From positions 3,720,001-3,784,000 of the forward strand of contig JAETXT010000005.1 in the NCBI GenBank assembly GCA_019188255.1: 64,000 bases of DNA, given 5' to 3'. The notes under the pieces were generated by a model. The model did no database searches. It worked only from the letters and a program-made list of their open reading frames with translations, and was not told the origin of the DNA. Source of the DNA: Verticillium longisporum (Eukaryota > Ascomycota > Sordariomycetes > Glomerellales > Plectosphaerellaceae). Both the position numbers and the translations under genes were made by a program. This document shows, piece by piece, positions 47,001-59,964 of the stretch; the stretch's first letter is position 1; every line of letters begins with the position of its first letter.

Positions 47001-49299
47001 GCCGACTGAGCATGTCATTGGACGGCATTTCGTTCGTCTCGTGTGCTTCTGCCATGGCAACCATGGCATCATCATCGTCAAAGCCGTCGCTAAACGTGTC
47101 GGGCCTGGACGACGGTTTCGCTGAAGTTCCACGGCTGGGCTTGAACGCTGGAACAGCTGGAAATGATGGCGTCATTGCACTCAGGTCGGATTCTTCAATA
47201 TCGTCGAAAAAGTCTTCAGCGTCATCTTCTACAAGGATGTGCCCAGCTGGTGTTCGATTATACGAAACCTGGGAGACTTTGGGAGTCCGTGTGGACGTTC
47301 GTGGAAATGGAGGAGGAGATGACTCTTTGTGTTGTGGAGCAGAAGAGAATTGGGTTTGCTGGATGACTTCAGTGCATGGTAACGCATTTCGGGAGTGTAC
47401 TTTTTGCCCAGCGCCTGGGTGGGATGGTTGTGTGTTGAGAATGACCGAATCTTCGAAATGCACAGTTGGCTTTGAGGTGCGCTCATGTTCAGCCATAAAG
47501 TCGGCATCGATACCCGCTGCGGGAAGGAGAGGTAGATATGTCTGCTCGAGAGCCTTGATGCTGTCGGAGATATCGTCCAAACGACTCTCATCATCATCGG
47601 TATCGAGGCCAGCATCGTATGCTTCGGCTAGCTGAACGGCGAGCAACTGACGCTCGTCCTGAAGGGGCTTAAGCTGTTCAGCGACAGCTTGGACGCTTTT
47701 GAGCGCTTCTTTTTGTGCAAGCAGGACCTTCTTCTCGCTCTTTACCTTCTGGCGGTCTTCTTTTGTCCCGCCTTGCTTGAGGAGTATGCCAAAGGCCTCA
47801 CTGTTCTTAGTTATTCGTGTCTCTAAGCTTTTCGTCTTTGCCTCCAATAACAACTCCGTCTTGAGAAACCATTCCAGGACGGCGGGATCAGGATCACCTG
47901 GAATCTGCGAACCAACTAGAGGCCCCGACGATTGCGACTGAGATATTGGTCTTGATGATGCCTCCTGTTTTGCAGGCAGAGTGGGGGCTGCCATTTTCGT
48001 AATTGGGGCGACTTGAGTAGGCTCAGCTCGAGAGGGTGTTTCCAGAGCCATCAGCTCATCATCGGTCGTAGGCGACTGCAATGCTCTCAACACATCATGA
48101 TCTTGCTGAGCGATGGAGACATGTCGACTCGGGGGTGTAATCCATTCGTCATTAGGCTCGTCATCGTCTGAGTCCTGGATAATCCGGCGTTTCTTGACCA
48201 AGCCGGGCGCTGGCGTGCCCTTAACCTGACAAGCATCGGGCGTTGAATCCACAGGCTTACGTGCGTTGGGCGAGGACGATAGGACAAGCGCCTTGCTTGG
48301 CGTTCTTCCCAGATATTGATCGTGATGAGCAAGAGGCATGGGTCGTCTGGGCGTGCCAGGATTGCCATCGTCACTTGTTTGTCGATATATTTTCTGAATT
48401 CGGTTCGTTGAAGGGCGCACGGCTTGGTCATGTGTCTCCAGCAAGCTCGGCTCTTGATGGCGCATGCTCGGAGTAGTGACTTTTGTGATCTTTGTCGCTT
48501 TGCTGCTCTTCGGAGCAGGAGTCTCGAGTATGTCGTAAAGGTCGGGAAACTCATCATCCGAATTGAAATCATCCATGTCGGCAACATCCATGCTCTTCCT
48601 CTTCTGGCCCCTGTGTGACGGCGGCTCCGACCTCTTGCCGTGCTCTTCGTTCCAAATCTTGACTTGGTCGCCAAAGTTGATTGAGATGACTGTATCGTCC
48701 CCTGTGAGATCCATCACATCGGACAGGTCAAAGTCATCCAGGTTTGGCAAGTCCCGTGTTGGCGTTTGGCTGGTCTTGATTTTAGGATGCACAGCTTGCG
48801 GAGCCGTGAGTGACCTGGTCTCTGTTCGCTTGCTCTGCGAGAATGGCTCGCGCTTTGCAGGGACAGGGGAACGCAGGCTATGACCCGCATGGTGTTCTTC
48901 GAGTTGAGCTTTGTATGCCCGTTGCAAAGCACCGCCGACGTTTGACGAGGGGTCAGGTGTGGGGAGTTGTTGGTTTTTGCTCAATAAGGATGGCTTGTGA
49001 GGCTTCGACGCCGACATCAACTTCGCCATGTCCTCGTGAGCGTTCGGTGCCCCTCCGGGATCCCGAACAGTATGTTTCGGCGTATCGTTGGCATGGGCGG
49101 CAGCTGCTATTTCATTCGGTGCGGAGTGCGCTCGCTTGACGGCAATATTGGACAGACTCGACTTGGTCTCGAAGCTTGCGGGCTTCAGCTGGGACTGCGA
49201 CAAGCTAAGGTTCTGAGGGTAGCTGGGACATGTAGGTTTCGTGATGGCGATGTTGCCCAAGAGCCAAGCAAGATGGTCTCCGAGGTTGTTCCGCGTCAT
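44079..49299 (-). CDS. RecQ-family DNA helicase, BLM/Sgs1/QDE-3 type
   Basis: Unwinds recombination intermediates in the nucleus, with topoisomerase III partners in the family. Exon 1 (49299-45343) and exon 2 (45281-44079) join at ...IAIQYIY-VGVNANKYISG to 1719 residues. A long disordered acidic N-terminus (about 1-810) precedes the helicase core: MPTGGGKSLCYQLP (Walker lysine 852), VDEAHCVSQWGHDFRPDY (DEAH at 958), LTATAT, GIIYVLSRKNTEDVA and QETGRAGRDGKPSDC. The RQC zinc site follows (CRRVTILRYFGE..CNKTCDNC, about 1195-1225). Exon 2 has an HRDC domain (LFSEAILREMAINRTTTLAKM, about 1490-1560), which marks the BLM/Sgs1 branch, and an RGG/GS-rich tail. The start MTRNNLGDHLAWLL is typical of fungal members. 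Frame intact over 5 kb. Confidence 0.95.
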
Positions 49300-49748
49300 G
49301 AAGTCGGCGAAGAAACATTTGATGGTATATGTGCCGGCATTGGACGAGAGTGGAGGCTTTTTGCCTTCAGCGGTCGTTTCGCTGCTGGTGAATTACGATG
49401 TTGTGCCTCGACGTTCCTCGTAAAGTGGTCCACGTGAAACGGAGGCAAGTCGCGTCAGTGGGGTCATGTCTGCCTCGGAGCGCGTTTCCTTAGTCATCAT
49501 AAAACATTCTCGTGTTCACGTGACTTGGCGAGGACGATCTTCGCCCCGGTAGTCCCTACGACCTTGCTCATGTTATCCAATTATTCTAGCATCTGGCACA
49601 GCGGATTACTGTTTCACAAGCAGCTTGAACAAAGCGGCTCCAAACGACAAGTGATATTCGAATAAACAAGATTCAGAGGAATCGCAGTCCTGAACCCTGA
49701 TAACGTAACTCCAATAGAAAGCCCTCCCCATTGCAATCCAACCACTGC
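49300..49748. other. Short intergenic region, helicase promoter
   Basis: Between the Nop14 stop and the helicase start. Two ACGCG cores on the minus strand (plus-strand CGCGT at about 49451 and 49481) lie 150-185 bases upstream of the helicase, reminiscent of MCB sites. Confidence 0.4.
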
Positions 49749-52700
49749 CTACCTGCTGCTTCTCGCTTTCTTTCTGCCCTCCCTCTCCCTCTCGTATGCA
49801 TTCGCCTCCCGACCTTCTTCGTTCTGAATCTCGGCCACGAGCCTCTTGTATTTTTTCTCGTACGCCTCGTCTTTGGCCTTTTTGACCCGCAGGTTCTCGC
49901 GCTGCATGAAACGCGCATCCTTGCGGAGCTCGCGCATGGCACCCTTGCGCTCCCGCTTGTGCTCTGCCCGCAGCTTGGCCAGCTCCGCGCGATCGCGATC
50001 GGGGTCGTAGTGCTTGTTGGGGTCGAAACTGTCCTCAAACTTGGGAATGCCCATCTTGATGGCAAGCGGGCGATGGTGGTGAAGCTCAAGCGGACGGCGC
50101 GCAAGGCGGGCTGAGTTGCTGAGGATGCGGAGCTTGAGGATTACCTTCTCCAGTTGATCGACCAGCGCAGGAGGTAGCTGCGAGTTCTTTGACTTTGTGA
50201 GCTGAGAAATCATCTCCAGCGCCGGACCAAACGTCTCGGTGAACGCGCTTGCGGAGGCCCATATATCGGCGGCTGCTGCCAAGAGTTGCGCAGATGCGGC
50301 GCTGGAAAAAATATCAGCATAAAATTCAACGTTTCGGACAAGGTCAGAACTTACAGAAGTGCAAGCTTGAGCTCTTGGCGCTGGTCCTTCGTCTGCTCCT
50401 GTGGAGTGCAGTCCGAAATCTTCAGCTTGCGAATCGCGCCCTTCTTCGTGCTCAAAAGTCTCACATCCGCTGCAGGCTCGTGTACTGGGAAAGTCCCTGG
50501 CCATGAAGCCTTCTGCGGTGCTACCGCGGCGATTGTGTTGAGGCAGACGTTCTATTACGTGTCAGAGTCTGAATGTTGGGGAAAGATTGTCCTGACTTAC
50601 CATAACCGAAGGCATATATCTCTTCGAGAAGGCTTGGTATTGAAGAACGAGGGTGGAAAGATATGCACCTGTCGCCAAGTCGTCGAGAGTCTTCGGTGCT
50701 TTCAAACTCAAGTACCGATCAATAGTCAACATCATTGGTCTGTCATTTTGTCAGTTGCTGTTACGGTGATGTCGGAAATCAAAAGCTTACGTGACAACCT
50801 GGTGGAAGTGATCCGAGGTGGGGAACATGCCAACGGCGGTAAAAAGAATCAAATCACCAGTATGCAGAGCTTGCGGTCGCTGGTCTTCCATCTCTTTGAT
50901 GTGATGCCGGAATCGAATAGCTATCTCAACTGGGAAGAATGTCTTCGCCAGCGAATGAATATGTCGCATAATTTGTTCGATGACCTGGAAAGGCGTGCCT
51001 AGTTCGACATGGTCCATCGCGATGTAATCGACGAGCGCAATAGCAAAGTGTTCCAGCTTCTCCTTGTGCCGACTATCAAGTTTCGGGTGGTAGACTGCTC
51101 GAATACGTTGCACAATGGTTGGAAGCTTGTCGATCGGGTACTGTTTCGCCAGCACCACAAAGTCAGAGACCGTGTCAGGGCAAGGGAAGGTGTATGGCAG
51201 ATCGGAGGCGTCGACTTTGCCGTCGGCTTGCGCTCCCGTGGTGAAGATGTTACTCCTCGTCTCAGACTCGTTCAAAAGGCCTTTGGTGAATTCGTCATCA
51301 GACTCGTCGGCTTCCTCTTGCTCGTCGCCAGACAAATCTGTTTCCTCCTCCCGGTCGCTCTCAGCAATGTCGAGGTCGGAGCCGCTGGCCACAAGATCAT
51401 CGTCGATGAAGAAATCGTCTTCGTCACCTCCAAGCTCATCAGCAGACGGACGCCCCTTCGAACGGCCCTTGGATGCCTGCACTCCCTTTCCGAGACCGAA
51501 ATCTTCCTCTGGGTCCTCAGTGAAGAACTGGAAAGCTGGCTCCTCAACTGGTTCCTCGTCCATCTTGTCGTCCTCGCTTTCGTTGTCGTCATCAGAGACG
51601 GACTCTCCCCTCATGCGCTTTTGGCGGTCAGACTCCAATTTCTTGAGTCTCTCCACCTCTTCCTCTGCCTTCTCCTCATCCGTCTTGGTCCTCTCGGTGG
51701 GCTTCGACCGCTTGTCCAGGATGAGTTGTTTTAGCCTGCGATCGAAGTCCTTGTCGAACGCAGACTTTTCCATGCCTGCAACGAGCTGAGGCGGCTTGTC
51801 GTCCTTGGGAACATTCTTGCGCACGCGAGCTGCCAACAGCATCTGCAGCTCAGGGGGCTCTTTGTCCAGCTGGCCGCGAAGCTCTTCATCTTCATCCTTG
51901 GCAACTTGTCGTTCGTACCTGTGAGAAGAATGGGGTCAGTAGCCGTTTCGACAGCAGTAGCCAGAGATCAGACGTACTTGTAGGCTTTGGACTTGGCAAT
52001 GACCTCTTCCATGACCTCTTGCTTGCTCTTCTTTCTCTCCGGTTCACCCTCGCCACCCTCCCCTTCCTCATCAGCCTCGGCATCTCGGATGCGCTTGAGC
52101 GCTCGCTTGCGAGCCTCTGCCAGGCCTTCGTCATCGTCCGAGTCAAGATCATCCTCGTCAAAATCGTCAACCAGTTGCGTGTCCAGAGTCAAGGCCTCGC
52201 CGCCGTGAGTGAGCTCGCCCAGAGGCTCAGCCTCCTCAAGGTCGAAGAGGTTCGTCTTCTTGTGGGACCTCTGCTTCTCGCGGGCGAAACGCTCCAGCAT
52301 CTTCTCCTCCTCCGCCATGTTGGGGTCGCTTTCACCGAATCGTCGATCGAGGATACCTCCGACCTTGTTGCGCCTCTGCATCTCGAGCAGGAGTGTGTCC
52401 CGGCGCCGCTGTTCGGCTGCGGTCGTGGAGGCCACCGGACGGCCGGCAATTCCCTTGGCGGCATTGCCGGTAGATGGGCGATTGGTCGTCACCTCAAACT
52501 TGGGACCTCGGGCATTGTGCTTCAAGTCGAATGGGTTGAACTGCTCCCGGATTTGATTGAGGGCTTCGGTTCGGTTCAGGCGCTTGTCGTTCTTCGCCTT
52601 GCCATCGTTCGCAATCTGGCGCTTCTGTTTCTTGGACTTTTGGGGTCCGGTCAAGCCTTGCTCTGGAGAGGGCAATGTCAGTCGCCAATCCAAAAAGTGA

Positions 52701-52771
52701 TGCCCCGCAAGAAGAAAAGTATTACCTCTGAGCGAAGACTTCAGACGTTTGAGATGCGAACCGCCCGCCAT
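49749..52771 (-). CDS. Nucleolar protein Nop14 (SSU processome subunit)
   Basis: Needed for 18S rRNA maturation and 40S export as part of the 90S pre-ribosome. Six exons (52771-52726, 52662-51978, 51918-50791, 50739-50601, 50551-50355, 50301-49749) sum to 916 codons with consistent phases. Seen: MAGGSHLKRLKSSLREQG start, LNRTEALNQIREQFNPFD, the EMQRRNKVGGILDRRFGE segment, acidic/basic runs (SDDDNESEDDKMDEEPVEE), the conserved central block VVLAKQYPIDKLPTIVQRIRAVYHP, the C-terminal FEDSFDPNKHYDPDRDRAEL and the Lys/Arg-rich tail ending KKARSSR. These are hallmarks of Nop14 in order. It is co-oriented with the helicase, and shares a 341-base divergent promoter with the next gene. Confidence 0.95.
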
Positions 52772-53112
52772 GTTGAAAAAGTTGTGCGATCACCGACCGA
52801 AGTGCTTGTGCATCGCTATTCAGATCGCGGGTCGCAAGCATCTTGAAGAGCCATCCAAAAAAATTGTGAGGGACCCAGGCTTATCTTATCATATAGTGGG
52901 GCACTCAATCGGTGCAGGGAATGATGAATGTCGTAGGGGTGGAGCGCAGTTCCAGGCACTACCTAGGTAAGGTAGGGTACCCAAGGTAATAGCTGGGGTA
53001 TCTACTTCTGAAGCTCGAGCTTGGAGCTCCGTCATTGCACCATCAATCGTGAACACACTGAAAGCCTTCACAGAGCGGAGGCATCGTTTCCCTTGCAAAG
53101 CATGATGCGGCC
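52772..53112. promoter_or_regulatory. Divergent promoter of Nop14 and the ARM-like gene
   Basis: Contains a CTACCTAGGTAAGGTAGGGTACCCAAGGTA run (52959-52988), one of the dispersed TACCTAGGTA elements, about midway between the two starts. Confidence 0.5.
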
Positions 53113-54194
53113 ATGACGTTCACCGACACAATGTCGCTTTCGTCTCTTCTTCGGTTCTGTCGCGACGAGCGCGTCGTGCTCATCGGCATTGGCGCTGCCA
53201 CCATTAGCATGGTGACAATGATGACACAGGCACTGGTGTGGGTGCGCGACGACAACGAAGTCAAGCCGACGCCGCTGAAACCGCAATACATCACTCAGGA
53301 TACAGAAGACTCGCTACAGCTCGGAACGCTCGACAAGTTGCTGGCTCATTCGAATTACTCCATCCGCGACATCGCCAACAAGATCCTGTGCGATCGCGCC
53401 GTCAACGACCCAGACACAGTTCAATACCTACTCTACGATATCACCCGGCCAGACTATGACACACGAATGCAGGCGCTAAGAGCGCTGGCCACATTGACTG
53501 GTCAGACTCATGGTACGCCTCCAGATCTGACTGCTCATCAAAAGTATGGTTTTGCTGATTCGACACAGAAGGGCTGTCAAAATTACACAACTGGAAAGCG
53601 TATACAGCGTTGGTGCGTTCACTCGAGCTCAGCCTTGACGACGTGGAGCACGAAAGCCTCGACGACAAATATTGGGATGAATACTACCTACGCGATATGG
53701 CCGAGAGGTTTTGTCTAATGTTCATCCTGGAACTCATCAACAAGTATGGTGCCGAGATGCTGGTCAAGGCCAAATTCGTGGAGAAGTGGTTGGCGAAGCA
53801 AAAATGGGGCGAGGGCGAGGACGAGCGGCGCGAGAACTTCACTTACTACCTGGATCACAAGAACAACCGGATCGTCGACATTGTCACGAGGATAACGCAC
53901 ACGACTGAGGGTAGCAAGGCGCTGAACGCGTGCAACCTCCCTGTGGAGTCCAAGTTTCATGTTACCATTGCGGCGGAAACGGAGGAAGGGTTTCTGGTCG
54001 CCCTGCAGCCGGCTGGGCGTGCGGCGGACGTCGACGATGATCAGGCGGCGGAGAATGTGCCCAGAAGCAGAGATCACTCCGCAGAGGAACAACGACTTCG
54101 ACGCCAGCATCGAGAGGCCATGGTTTTCAATGACGGCACGCGGCCCATTGGGAGAGAAGACATTATCGAGCGCAACAGCGGCTCGCCGCCTTAG
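53113..54194 (+). CDS. Conserved fungal membrane-anchored ARM-like protein
   Basis: Exons 53113-53512 and 53569-54194 (GTACGC...ACACAG) give 341 residues. One N-terminal hydrophobic segment (VVLIGIGAATISMVTMMTQALVWV) looks like a signal anchor. A helical repeat region follows with armadillo/HEAT character (DKLLAHSNYSIRDIANKILCDRAV; DTRMQALRALATLTG), where the SIRDIANKIL helix pattern is the clearest. The C-terminal part is charged (RDHSAEEQRLRRQHREAMVF) and ends NSGSPP. I do not know a function. MSLSSLLRF at 53131 is an alternative start, but the upstream ATG keeps the anchor's N-terminal charge pattern as well. Confidence 0.75.
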
Positions 54195-57100
54195 TAGGGC
54201 TTTTGGTTGCTAAGCTATCCAGATTCGCCATGGCTGCAATCGATTCGACTTCCATTGGGTTGATGGGAAGACTGTTCTGTTGCAGCATCACTTCAGCCCA
54301 TGACGGGGTATACGGGGCCGTCACCTCGGCTTTCAGGCCTGGGAAGATCATCTAGGGCATCCATATACGATGATCCCTCGCGCAGCTCCGAGAGAAGCCC
54401 ATAGTGTCGTCCGCCGGCAGAGGGTTACTCAGTTGAGAGACATGTGCTGTTTTGTCTGACTGCATGAGGCATGAGCCCCTTGCTGCTGAGGCTGACGGTG
54501 GAGCTCGAAGAGACATCAGTGTAGCTCGTCATGTCGCTTTCTGACGTCGTTAGATGTACAGGAGATTGGGCGGCTCATGTCATAAGAGGCGATTGGGCTG
54601 TAGAGTTGACGTGATTCTCCGTTGGTGACAGGGCCAGGAGGCAGGGTGAAGGCTGCCGTGGAAAATACACTGCTCTTCTTGCTGCAGGTTCTGTAGCGCA
54701 ACAAGGTGTTCAATGAAAGGGGCACGGGGGCTTTGGAGATTTTCAAGGTCGCGACTTCTAACTCAGGTCATCAATTCCCTCGCGTGTGTGTCGCGGTACC
54801 AAAATCCTTACGACGATATAACAGCGTGGAGCTGCAAAAGATAAGTCTAGCGCCGGGCAACAACTACTGCTCCGGAGGAACCATTTCTTACGTCTCGGCT
54901 CAAGTCCAGTACGTTGAGCGGAAGGGTTGAATGTAAATCGAAGGTGAAATTGAAGCACTGCTCCAGGATATGTTCTCGGAAACGCAGTTGTCTGTCACTG
55001 GTCATGGGTTTCGGGGCAGCCCCTCATGGAGACAGACAACAACGAACAGACAGTCTCGGGCCGTGAAGAGAGGGTCCGTGGAGAGGCGAATGGATCCAGC
55101 AACAGACTACATCAGAGTGTCTATAGACAGGCCAAATGAAGCATCACCACAAGGGGAACAGCCAGGGTTAACAGTTCGGGCATGGGTTATGCAGCAACTT
55201 GTGTGAAAGGAGACCAATATGACATATCATGCGTACCTAGTGAACAGAGCTGTTCGTGGCATTCGGGGAAATTTCCCGCATGTCCGGTTCCAAACGTGAG
55301 CACAGGGCTCCGGACAAGCAGTTCGTATTGATTCGAGTGAGACGTTCATTCTACCCTAGAGCTAGCTGCCTGGCTTTGGATGAGAGGATCACCATCCCAA
55401 CCATGACAAGTTGCCTACGGTCCGGCCACAGCGGGGTTCATGTTGCTGGTGGGTCTCCTCTCCCGAGAGCGCAGGGCAGCTAAGAGACAGGGTTCAGGTC
55501 TGGCGGCATGGTGCACAGATACCAGTTTAGCGACCATCTATCCCCGGGACGAACCACCCGGATACGTTACGAGACGGCCGTCTTCTCGATGCCTGTGGGG
55601 TACCAAGCAAGGAGAAAAAGGCCCCTGCCTAGAGTGAAGCTGGAAAGCAAAAAAGTTGACTGGAAATATATCGCGGGCTATTGGGTACCAGCCCGAGGTC
55701 CCGGTTACCCGAGGTTTTGGGATTCCCTTGTTTCCAGTCTATCCTGATATTGGATGATCTACCTCATCCTCCCAAGATCGGGGCTGGGGCTAATCAAATG
55801 TCTGGAGGCCCCAACTCAGACTGACGTCGCAAGTCTTGTAGCCGCCCGCGCCTACAAATGAAGGCTGAGAGGGCAGCGACCACTTATTATTACCGTGCGC
55901 AAGAAGGACACTCGTCCTGTCAGACGCCTTCTCCACTCCCCACTGACCAGCACCGCCGTGGACGGCAGAGGGACAGCTTCAAGCTCGAGGTCACATGGAG
56001 GCGGCAGCCATTCAGCAATGGATCTGCAGGCACGGCGATGGGGTCGCCAGTCCAAAGGCGGGCTGAGGTTGGCTGAGGGGGTGCATGTGTGCAGCGGCAG
56101 ACGCAGCAAGGAGCGCCTGCAAGACGCAGTGTGATGGAGGCAGCGTTACTGTATCTGGAGAATGTAAACAATCCATACCATGAAGCCTCGCGAGAAAGGC
56201 GGTGGATGTTGCCGTGGCAAAGTTCAGGGGAGGCTTCGTGGCGATTCACCCGTCCAGACTCTCTCTCTCGTATTGAGTCTGGAAATGCAGAAAGGGTATT
56301 TCTCCCTTTGCTCCTCTGCAGACAATATCTGGGGTTTGCTTCTTCTTTTCCCCCTCCCCTTCCCGCACGCATCATCTTGGAGGTAAGGCAGGTCGCATCC
56401 TCAAATCTCTACAGTAGTCGATCCCCTGTCGGTTGTCCAACTGCCACCCACCCTGTCCCCAGTCACCAGCGGCCGGGCCACCGCCGCAGTCGCCCTCACA
56501 CATCCACCCCCGGCAGGAAACTGACGGAACGGGTTGACAGAAAGGGAGGGACATTCAGCACACGGACGGAAAGGAACGAGGGGTGCCGCCGGGTTGTGAC
56601 GTGACGAAACAAGAAGAGACGAAACCCCTTCCCTTTCATTCAACGACGCATTCTCTTTTCCCCCCTCTCTCTCTTCTTCCAGTCTTCTTTATTCCTTTGC
56701 TTCTTGCTGCGAGCGTCCCGGCTGCAAGTCAGAAAGAAACGCAGAGCATCCGGCCATTCACACACGCCAAGTCATCGCCCATCTTGTTACACGAGCGAGG
56801 AACAACCCCCCACCTGCCGAAAGCCCACAAAGGCACTGGCGCTGAGGGGAGATCGCGCTTTGCTTCCTGTCCACTCATCCACCTCGGACGGCAAGGCTAG
56901 CCTGACAGCACATCAGGCACGTTGGGCATCCGACATTGGGGGGGCGACACTGGACGCCAGACGCAGGCGCGAGACATCAGACGAACCTGGAAGACAAGAA
57001 CAGAACAGGCCCGCCAGTCAGGTTCGAGCTCTGTTGCTCGGTCGTTGACGACGGAACACTTTTTCATGAGGTGTGGTGGGGGTAAACAAGATTACCTCCA

Positions 57101-57275
57101 ACCCACTGATGGTACGCTGTAATTACAGGTACCACAGCACCTGAAGACGCCTGGCAGAGTACGACCCTCCCGGTGGACGGCATCCGCACCTACCTCTAGG
57201 TACCTGTACCTAGGTACCTACCTGATCAAAGTACCCTAAGCCAAGGCAGGGGACGCCAGTCCCAGACCTTCCGCC
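54195..57275. other. 3 kb intergenic region upstream of the CAP-Gly gene
   Basis: No coding stretch with motifs. The last 650 bases, pyrimidine-rich at 56630-56700, are probably leader and promoter of the gene at 57276 and hold the palindromic element at 57206. Confidence 0.45.
57206..57217. repeat. Perfect palindrome GTACCTAGGTAC
   Basis: Part of a TACCTCTAGGTACCTGTACCTAGGTACC run at 57191-57218, ending about 60 bases before the CAP-Gly start codon, the closest of these elements to a gene. Confidence 0.75.
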
Positions 57276-59964
57276 ATGTCTTCAACGCTGGTTACCGAAA
57301 CAACATCCTCCACCAAATCAACATCAACAAGGCCGCCACCGCCGCTCCGTTCCCAACGCTCCACGCACTTTTCCCAGCAGCTGCCGCGCACCCTGCGAAA
57401 GTCGTCCAGCTTCACCAACGGCGGTCTCTACGGCTCTTCCCACCACGCTGCATCGACGCCCAACCTCAACTCGCTCTACACCTCGCACTCGTCACGCCTG
57501 GCGCCCCCTTACCCACGAGCTCCTCCCTCTTGGCGCGCAAGGGCTCCCTGGCCGCCCTGACGCCATCGTCCCTCGCCTCCATCCCCGATGCCAGCGAGAG
57601 CTACGGCCTCAACACCGTGCTGAGCGATCCGCCCGACGGAAAGAGAATGACGCCCACGACGCCTGGCCGGACGCCACGCGCCGCCAGCGCCCTCGTTGGC
57701 GGCGATGACTTTGTCGTTGGCGATCTTGTTGATGTCCCTGGCAACATGTACGGCACCGTTCGCTTCATCGGGCCTGTGCAGGGAAAGAAGGGCACGTTTG
57801 CTGGTGTCGAGCTGCATTCCGACTTTGCGCCCCGCGGCAAGAACTCTGGCGATGTTGATGGGTATGCGTTTCCCTGTCCTCGATTCCCTCGTCCTTGATT
57901 CCCTCTTCCTCCTGTCAATTAAGCCCCTTTGCTGACCTCGCTCGATCGATGCAGAGTGTCCTACTTCACCACGAGCGTCCCGGGCGCCGGCATCTTTCTG
58001 CCCTTGGTCAAGGCCTCTCTGCGACCCTCGTCTCCTGATTCGGCGACGAGCTTCCCATTTACCCCGACGGCAAGCGTTCACGGCGGCGGTCTCAAGATGG
58101 GCAACCAAAACTCGACGAACCACACACCTCCGACGCCCTCGGTGCCCAAGTTCAGCCAGTCCGTCGGCCCAGGAAGGGCACCCAGTCCCCAGATGAAGCG
58201 CCCTCGACCTTCGCTACCCCGCCCCGAGTCGCCTGTCCGACGCCTCATGACGCCCGGCCCTAGGCCCTCCATCGGCGGCGTCACCCCTGGCGTCAAGCCT
58301 CCCTCGAGATATGGCAGCCCGACGCCCAACCGGTTCGCCCAGAGCGTGCGAGGCACATCAGGAGATCCCAGGAAGGGGGTGCCGCGGCTGGAGAGGAAGC
58401 CTAGCGTGGGACCTCGCAGCGCGTCTGCCCCCGGCCAGTCGATGGAGTTTCCCGGGGACGACATCACGCCCATGGCCACGGGTCGCCCCAAGACCAACGG
58501 CAGCGTTGGTTCTGTCTCCTCCTTCAACTCCAAGTTCCGACCCGCGTCACGGACGGGCAACAATGACGATCAAGAGGCTGAGCGGCTACGCCACCAGCTC
58601 GAGGAGCGCGATCGCCAGCTCCGCGAGCAAGCCGCGACGTTGGCCGACATGGAGAGCAGCCTCACAGAGCTCCAGACGCTTATGGAGAACCCTGACGCCT
58701 TGCGGCCGCGACGCAACAGCCTGGACGACAAGGACTCGACGCAGCTCCGCGCCATCCTGCGGGAGAAGAACGAAAAGATCGCCATGCTCACGGCTGAATT
58801 TGATGCGCACCGAGCCGATTTCCGCAGCACCATTGACACACTCGAGATGGCTAGTACCGAGACCGAGAGGGTGTACGAGAAGCGCATCGAGGAGCTGATG
58901 CAGGAGATTCGGGATCACGAGTCACGAACCGATGATGTCGACTCGGTTGCCCAGCAGCTGAAGCAGCTGGAGGAACTCGTCCAAGAGCTCGAGGAAGGCT
59001 TAGAGGATGCCCGACGCGGAGAGGCTGAGGCGAGGGGCGAGGTCGAGTTCCTGCGGGGAGAAGTCGAGCGGACGCGTAGCGAACTCCGCCGTGAGCGTGA
59101 GAAGCCCAGCACAGGCCACAGTGCTCCCGCACAAGACGCAACAGTCAGCTCCAAGGAGCTCGAGCAAAAGGAGGATGAGATTCGCGGCCTCAAGGCAATT
59201 ATCCACTCGCTCAGCAGAGACTCGATCCCCAACGCGGAAGCGCTTGAACGCCAGCACCCCCGCGCGTGAGCTCTTTCAACAACAAGATGCACTCGTATCC
59301 TGCCACGGCCGGCGAGTCGGTGGACTCTCGCGCGGCGCGCGAGAAGATGGAAAAGGAGATGACGGACCTTGGCGCTATGCTCGATGACAAGAACATGCGC
59401 GAGGAGGAGCTCGAGCGCGAGGTGGAGCAGCTCCGGGGGCCCTCCAAGCTCAACGGCGCCCCGATACAGAGGTCGTCGTTCCGCGACTCCCGTGACACTG
59501 TCGTCCTGGCGCGCCATCGCGAGTCGCGGTCTCCTGAGCTGCACAAGCGGCCTCCCGGCTTCGCCAGCGACGCGTACTCGACGGCCACCGAGACTAGCAC
59601 TCTCTGGTGCGAAATCTGCGAGACGGCGGGCCATGACGTCCTCACGTGCACCGAGATGTTTGGCGATCATGCAAAGCACAATGGTGCGGCAGCGGCGGCA
59701 GCGAGCTCGAAGGGTGGCCTTCGGCCATATCACAACCGTGGCACTTCGCACGACATGAACAAGCCTGCGCCTCTCGCACCTCTCTCCCCCTCAAAGAGCA
59801 AGACGCCGACGGCCACGCCCAGCACCCAGATCCTGCCGAACCCGCTCGACTCGGGCCCGGTAGCGGGCAAATCGAGCGGCGTCGTCGACGAGGCCAAGTG
59901 GTGCGCGCTGTGCGAGCGCGACGGCCATGACAGCGTCGATTGCCCGTTTGAGGACGCGTTCTAG
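57276..59964 (+). CDS. CLIP-170/Tip1-like CAP-Gly microtubule plus-end protein, two frame breaks
   Basis: Tracks growing microtubule ends and helps guide polar growth. Exon 1 (57276-57861) begins with a Ser/Thr-rich basic head (MSSTLVTETTSSTKSTSTRP), then the CAP-Gly domain VGDLVDVPGNMYGTVRFIGP...GTFAGVEL with GKNSG for the usual GKNDG. Exon 2 (57955-59964) has a Pro/Ser-rich linker, a long coiled coil (EAERLRHQLEERDRQLREQ to ELRREREK) and two C-terminal zinc knuckles, LWCEICETAGHDVLTC and WCALCERDGHDSVDC, the CLIP-170 hallmark. The frame slips at two C5 runs, 57504-57508 and 59257-59261; one base added at each gives exactly 866 codons. Sequence on both sides is well conserved, so assembly error is likely. 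Confidence 0.9.
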
